From: Oscillospiraceae bacterium
GTDB lineage: Bacteria > Bacillota > Clostridia > Oscillospirales > Oscillospiraceae
DNA: 42,504 nucleotides
Direction: 5' to 3'
Assembly: GCA_017397835.1 (NCBI GenBank)
Contig: JAFQHV010000007.1
Coordinates: forward strand, 73,962 to 116,465
Shown: piece after piece, positions 40,883 to 42,504 of the stretch
How positions within the stretch are numbered: position 1 is the first letter of the stretch
Layout: each line of letters opens with the position of its first letter
Notes under the pieces: model-generated
Told to the model about the DNA's origin: nothing
The model's database searches: none
What the model saw: the letters and a program-made list of their open reading frames with translations, nothing else
Position numbers and translations under genes: made by a program

Positions 40883-42268
40883 TCAAAATTCGTTTACGAT
40901 CGCTTTGAAGAACTTGCCGCGCTCCATGAAGTTGCGGAACCGGTCAAAGGCGGCGCAAGCCGGGGACAGAATGACCACGTCGCCCTCCTGGGCAACTTCA
41001 CGCGCAAAGCAAACCGCATCTTTGAAGTCATCCACCATGGTGATGGGGGGCTTGCCGGCCTTGTACTCCGGAGCCTGCTCCACCGCTGCACGGATCTTTT
41101 CCGCCGTTGCCCCGGTCAGGATCAGGTGCTTGACGTGGCCGACGATCTCACAGCCCAATTCGTCGAATGGGATTTTCTTGTCGTAGCCGCCGGCGATCAA
41201 AATCACCTTTTGGTTGAAGGAATGCAGACCGGACTTTGTACGGCTGGGGCTGGTACCGATGGAGTCGTTGTAGTAGCGTACGCCGTCCAATACGCGCACC
41301 AACTCGATGCGATGCTCCACACCGCCGAAGGTAGTGGCGACCTGCCGCACCGCCTCGTCACTGACAAGGCCGTCCACAGCGGCGATGGCGGTCATATAGT
41401 TCTCCACGTTGTGAATGCCGGGAAGCAGGATGTCCTCGGCAGGCATGACCTCACGCTCCCCCTCCGCATTGCGGGCGCAGATGACGTTGTCCTCCCGCAG
41501 CCAAACACCGCGTTCAGGCACCTTGGCACGGCTGAATAAAGCCACTTCACCCTTGGCCTTTGGTACAAAGCCCGCCGTGATCTCATTGTCTGCGTTCAGC
41601 ACCAGCCGGTCGGAGGAGGACTGGTGGAGATAGATGTTTTCCTTGGCGGCGATATACTCCTCCATCCCCTTGTGCATATCCAGGTGGTTGGGGGCGAGGT
41701 TGGTCACCACGGCAACGTTGGGACTGTGCTGCATGGTCAGCAGCTGGAACGAGGACAGCTCCAGCACCGCAATATCGTCTGCCTTGATGTCCTCCACCTC
41801 GGGCAGAAGGGGCTTGCCGATGTTGCCGCCCACGTGGACGGTGTAACCGGCGGTCTTGAGCATCTCGGAGATCAGCGTGGTGGTGGTGGTCTTGCCGTCG
41901 CTGCCGGTGACGGCGATCATGCGGCAGGGGCAAACCTCGAAGAACACCTCCATCTCAGAGGTGATCTCACTGCCCTGCTCCCGTGCCTTTTGCAGCTGAG
42001 GCACATCCGGACGCAGACCGGGGGTGCGGAAAATCACGTCGTGGTCCAGCCCCTCCAGATAGTCCTCCCCCAGCTTCAGTACAGCGCCAAGGCGCTCCAG
42101 CTCCTCGGCCGGGCCGTCAAACTGTTCCCGGCTGCGCTTGTCGCAGGCGGTGACGGACACCCCGGCATTCAGCAGCATTCGAATCAGCGGCGTGTTGCTG
42201 ACGCCAATGCCGATAACGGCCACGCGCTTGCCCCGCAGCCCTTGCAAATATTCCTGTACAGCGGACAT
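40883..42268 (-). CDS. murD: UDP-N-acetylmuramoyl-L-alanine--D-glutamate ligase MurD
   Basis: ATP-dependent Mur ligase that adds D-glutamate to UDP-MurNAc-L-alanine in peptidoglycan synthesis. Seen: N-terminal nucleotide-binding domain (VAVIGIGVSNTPLIRMLL), the P-loop VTGSDGKTTTT (about residues 119-129), the central domain with NLAPNHLDMH and carbamylated-Lys region, and the C-terminal domain GGVEHRIELV with YYNDSIGTSPSRTKSGL and LSPACAAFDRFRNFMERGKF. 461 residues, normal. It is the first gene of the minus-strand run and has its own promoter. It is isolated from the usual dcw division cluster and instead heads a peptidase operon. Confidence 0.96.
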   Translation of the reverse strand: MSAVQEYLQGLRGKRVAVIGIGVSNTPLIRMLLNAGVSVTACDKRSREQFDGPAEELERLGAVLKLGEDYLEGLDHDVIFRTPGLRPDVPQLQKAREQGSEITSEMEVFFEVCPCRMIAVTGSDGKTTTTTLISEMLKTAGYTVHVGGNIGKPLLPEVEDIKADDIAVLELSSFQLLTMQHSPNVAVVTNLAPNHLDMHKGMEEYIAAKENIYLHQSSSDRLVLNADNEITAGFVPKAKGEVALFSRAKVPERGVWLREDNVICARNAEGEREVMPAEDILLPGIHNVENYMTAIAAVDGLVSDEAVRQVATTFGGVEHRIELVRVLDGVRYYNDSIGTSPSRTKSGLHSFNQKVILIAGGYDKKIPFDELGCEIVGHVKHLILTGATAEKIRAAVEQAPEYKAGKPPITMVDDFKDAVCFAREVAQEGDVVILSPACAAFDRFRNFMERGKFFKAIVNEF

Positions 42269-42305
42269 AAAAACGTCCCCTTTCCCTATAACATCTCAAT
42301 ATATT

Positions 42306-42334
42306 ATATTACCATAATCCCCCACCAAATTCAA
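42306..42334 (-). promoter_or_regulatory. Sigma-A promoter of murD
   Basis: On the minus strand TTGAAT (42334-42329), 17 bp, TAATAT (42311-42306), 38 bases before the murD ATG. Confidence 0.65.
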
Positions 42335-42349
42335 TTGTAAACTGCAATC

Positions 42350-42379
42350 TTGACAACCATTATGGTGTAGGTATACAAT
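42350..42379 (+). promoter_or_regulatory. Sigma-A promoter reading toward the probable transposase
   Basis: TTGACA (42350-42355) followed by TATACA (42372-42377, 16 bp) or TACAAT (42374-42379, 18 bp). The dyad ACCAT-T-ATGGT (42356-42366) lies in the spacer. It is back to back with the murD promoter. Confidence 0.6.
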
Positions 42380-42406
42380 ACATCTTGGACAGTTGAATAA
42401 AAGAGG

Positions 42407-42481
42407 ATGAAGGATAAGGCCTCATGAGTTATAGTTGAGTTACCACACACCAACATAACGAGAGGGGGCCATATCCTTCAT
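42407..42481 (+). repeat. Imperfect 15-bp inverted repeat covering the transposase start
   Basis: ATGAAGGATAAGGCC (42407-42421) faces GGCCATATCCTTCAT (42467-42481) with one mismatch. The right arm ends in the start codon of the next gene and the ribosome site GAGGGGG lies beside it, so a folded transcript could hide the start. It may belong to the end of an insertion sequence. Confidence 0.5.
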
Positions 42482-42504
42482 GAGCAAGAGTATAACACAG
42501 GACA
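42480..42504 (+). CDS. Probable transposase, first 8 codons only (3'-truncated by window edge)
   Basis: ATG 42480 opens MSKSITQD before the window ends. This octapeptide resembles the start of helix-turn-helix, DDE-type (IS481/IS3-like) transposases that I recall from gut Clostridia, and GAGGGGG precedes it. Eight residues cannot prove it; the promoter and inverted repeat just upstream agree with the start of a mobile gene. Confidence 0.45.

Overview
The window looks like part of the chromosome of an anaerobic, spore-forming Clostridia bacterium, most likely a gut Oscillospiraceae/Eubacteriales member. The reasons are a dense set of endospore genes (sigH, spoVM, a sipL-like gene, spoIVA, cwlD, cotJ genes, yunB), strong Shine-Dalgarno sites, consensus sigma-A promoters, S-layer-homology (SLH) surface proteins, and a clostridial acyl-CoA toolkit. 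No rRNA, tRNA or CRISPR array was seen, and no gene-free stretch exceeds about 300 bases.

Layout. 1-3625: 3' part of sigH, a small zinc-ribbon protein, a DUF1858 protein, trmK-nif3 (overlapping) and yebC. 3803-7033: a sporulation block with a 23-codon spoVM, a DUF3794+LysM protein resembling SipL, and spoIVA behind a near-perfect sigma-E promoter. 7176-12858: aspartate aminotransferase, class II fructose-bisphosphate aldolase, an M20 peptidase, an NhaC-type antiporter and an amidase-domain protein, mostly separated by hairpin terminators. 12901-16233 (minus): cwlD-radA, then a Xer-type tyrosine recombinase with an unusual leader. 16479-17549: a cotJA-cotJB fusion and cotJC.

17558-23257: a LysR-regulated acyl-CoA module consisting of a family III CoA-transferase, a convergent lysR, and a divergent operon of thiolase, a degenerate thiolase and 3-hydroxyacyl-CoA dehydrogenase. 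Near-identical 18-bp dyads lie upstream of the CoA-transferase and in the lysR/thiolase gap, which ties the pieces together. I infer that the module activates a 3-hydroxy acid, oxidises it and cleaves it by thiolysis; the substrate is unknown. This is my best candidate for something undescribed.

23339-32470: two convergent SLH-anchored surface proteins, a 1998-residue one with a sialidase-like BNR domain and a 996-residue one with a CHAP/NlpC-like cysteine-peptidase region. Their SLH modules form an inverted pair. 32489-42268 (minus): a long tightly packed run murD, three M42 aminopeptidases, a methionine gamma-lyase-family enzyme, yunB, ligA and a glycerol-1-phosphate dehydrogenase, leading into the 996-residue SLH protein gene. 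42350-42504: a promoter and the first codons of a probable transposase, so an insertion sequence likely begins at the right edge.
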